A stretch of DNA of 6,114 nt, from the NCBI GenBank assembly GCA_011375275.1, contig DRLW01000581.1, positions 1 through 6,114 on the forward strand. The letters run 5' to 3'. The position numbers were made by a program, and so were the translations under genes. Positions 4,961 through 6,114 of this stretch are shown here, one piece after another; position 1 is the stretch's first letter; each line of letters opens with the position of its first letter. The notes under the pieces are model-generated. The model did not search any database, was not told where the DNA came from, and saw only the letters and a program-made list of their open reading frames with translations. The stretch comes from Bacteroidota bacterium. Its GTDB lineage: Bacteria; Zhuqueibacterota; Zhuqueibacteria; Zhuqueibacterales; Geothermadaptataceae.

Positions 4961-5713
4961 TCAAATTTCTGTCGGGATGTCGAAAAATTCGGTGTCGAGC
5001 TCGAAGAGGTCTTCGAGGTGATCAGCCAGCGCTTTCAGCCCGATGGTTTCAGTGTCATAATGCCGTCCGTAGAGCACGTGCACACTTTCTTCTTTGGAGT
5101 AGTGATAAAAGCCATGTCGCGGCTCACCGGTGATGAACGCATCGATGCCGATCTTTTTCGCTTCCGGCAGCATGGAGGCCCCGGCGCCGCTGCAGATGCC
5201 GATGTTGCGGAATTCATCCGGGCCAAAGGCATCCAGCCGGACGTGGTCACCGATAGCCTTTTGCGCGCGTTGCAGCAGCTCCTGCGCGGTAATCTTGCGA
5301 TCGCTGCGGGCAAAGACGGCGATCGGTGTACCGCTGTATTCACCAAAATAGTATTCTATCTGCAAGTCCATCGCCTGCGCCAGTTGCGCATTGTTACCGA
5401 CCTCCGGGTGGGCATCCAGGGGCAGGTGCGCGGCGTAGAGGTTGAGGTTCCATTCGATCAGCGCGCGCATGCGCAGGTAGTGCGAGCCGGTGACGGCCAG
5501 AGGTTCGCCCCAGAACAGGCCGTGGTGCACGATGAGCATATCCACGCCGGCCTCTTTCGCGGCTTTGAATGAGTCCACACAGGCATCGACGGCAAAACCG
5601 ATTTTATTCACCTCGCTGGTTCCCTGCACCTGCAGGCCGTTCATCGAGGCATCACGGATTTCGTTGATTCTGAGGAATTGATCGAGGTAGGCGACGAGAT
5701 CTCTGGTTTCCAT
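4961..5713 (-). CDS. NIF3/YbgI-family dinuclear metal-binding protein (annotated as GTP cyclohydrolase I type 2-like)
   Basis: A 250-residue protein, the length of E. coli YbgI (247), so the short form without the inserted central domain seen in many Firmicutes. Metal ligands of the family are all present: VHHG (His63, His64), HLPLD (Asp100) and the C-terminal GRHYDTE (His218, Glu222). Other conserved parts are MNGLQVQG (24-31), CSGAGAS (174-180), which is the typical CSGSG-like turn, and DAFITGEPRH (191-200). The family forms toroidal hexamers with a dinuclear metal site facing the cavity. Its function is not settled; GTP cyclohydrolase activity is reported for some members only. The ATG at 5713 has AGGAT six bases upstream. 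The stop codon abuts that of the convergent molybdopterin gene. No functional link with the hydrogenase is evident. Confidence 0.95.
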   Translation of the reverse strand: METRDLVAYLDQFLRINEIRDASMNGLQVQGTSEVNKIGFAVDACVDSFKAAKEAGVDMLIVHHGLFWGEPLAVTGSHYLRMRALIEWNLNLYAAHLPLDAHPEVGNNAQLAQAMDLQIEYYFGEYSGTPIAVFARSDRKITAQELLQRAQKAIGDHVRLDAFGPDEFRNIGICSGAGASMLPEAKKIGIDAFITGEPRHGFYHYSKEESVHVLYGRHYDTETIGLKALADHLEDLFELDTEFFDIPTEI

Positions 5714-5836
5714 TGCTATCCTGCTTTGCTTGTCCGGGCTGTGCGGAGACAGGCTGAAGCGTCTGACAGTCCCGATGGGTGATTTGCTTGCTGCCTGCTT
5801 GTTCGCGGCAGTTTCTGGGTGCTGCCCCGCGTTCTG
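5714..5836. other. Short intergenic gap, nothing decisive
   Basis: A 123-bp gap between the partial right-edge gene and the NIF3-family gene, both on the minus strand. CTGCC (5791-5795) and GGCAG (5807-5811) could pair but no T-run follows in the minus direction. No clear promoter or terminator seen, so co-transcription of the two genes is possible. Confidence 0.4.
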
Positions 5837-6114
5837 TTAAAAAATATCGATCGGATTGGTCTTCAAAGGCAGTTCTGTGGGAACCAACAGACTGTCCGGC
5901 TGGGGTGCGTAAAAATACTGAAAATTGAGATAGACATCACCTGAACCACCGCATCCTGCCGTGCGCCGGAATTCGTAAGCAACGCCAGCCTGATCGTAGT
6001 ACCACGTCTCGCGCCAGAAAGGGTCAGCGCCCCGGGTAATGATGCTGTCCGGCTCTCCCATCTGTGCGCGAATCCTGTCGCGGTCATCCTGGGTGCCGCA
6101 GGTCATGTAGAGCA
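5837..6114 (-). CDS. Small uncharacterised protein, probably exported or lipoprotein (N-terminus cut by right window edge)
   Basis: The open frame enters from the right edge and gives 91 visible residues, starting LYMTCGTQDD. I do not recognise it with certainty. The segment DRDRIRAQMGEPDSI, then WRETWYYDQAGVAYEFRR, resembles the pattern 'helix, G-x-P-D, then W-x-Y' of small outer-membrane lipoproteins (BamE/SmpA-like) and of the C-terminal part of GWxTD-domain proteins. The stretch LYMTC close to the edge could be the end of a lipoprotein signal peptide with the cysteine (codon 6100-6098) as the lipidated residue, but Tyr at -3 and Thr at -1 make a poor lipobox. The rest is aromatic- and Gly-rich and ends PLKTNPIDIF. 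An ATG at 6106 is in frame but has no convincing ribosome binding site in view, so the true start is probably outside. Confidence 0.6.
   Translation of the reverse strand, partial: LYMTCGTQDDRDRIRAQMGEPDSIITRGADPFWRETWYYDQAGVAYEFRRTAGCGGSGDVYLNFQYFYAPQPDSLLVPTELPLKTNPIDIF

Noticed and set aside
1..6114. tRNA, rRNA, CRISPR array, insertion sequence or attachment site
   Set aside because: No repeat-spacer pattern, terminal repeats, transposase-like protein or cloverleaf was seen anywhere in the window.

Overview
The window holds the greater part of a cytoplasmic group 3b [NiFe]-hydrogenase (NAD(P)-linked 'sulfhydrogenase') operon on the minus strand, a divergent plus-strand gene for a small sulfite-oxidase-like molybdopterin protein, a convergent minus-strand NIF3/YbgI-family gene, and the end of an unrecognised small, probably exported protein at the right edge. 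It is bacterial DNA with densely packed genes, moderately high GC in the coding parts and AT-rich control DNA. The species cannot be fixed. A loose lipobox-like cysteine at the right edge hints at a Gram-negative lineage, but this is weak.

Layout: 1-3824 (minus strand, read right to left) carries hydB (two-cluster ferredoxin-like beta subunit), a stand-alone cyclic-nucleotide-binding-fold protein, hydG (FAD/NAD(P)/2Fe-2S gamma subunit), hydD (small, three-cluster delta subunit) and the first 152 codons of hydA (NiFe large subunit, cut by the left edge). Gaps are 69, 47 and 42 bp, and hydD and hydA overlap by 14 bp, so this is one transcription unit. Electrons should pass between the NiFe site (HydA), the three FeS clusters (HydD), the flavin and NAD(P) (HydG) and the extra FeS subunit (HydB). 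The embedded cNMP-fold protein has no DNA-binding domain and is the least explained member.

3825-4327 is a roughly 500 bp divergent control region with no convincing gene. It has two inverted repeats 40-90 bp upstream of hydB, an AT-rich palindrome further out, and a plus-strand leader. In that leader, a weak promoter candidate is followed by a GC-rich hairpin and then a hairpin with a six-T run, ending 25 bp before the ATG of the molybdopterin gene. This arrangement suggests attenuation or a small RNA.

4328-4960 (plus) is the sulfite-oxidase-like protein. Its stop codon directly abuts the stop of the convergent NIF3 gene (4961-5713), giving TGATCA with no space for a terminator. A 123 bp gap then separates NIF3 from the partial gene at the right edge.
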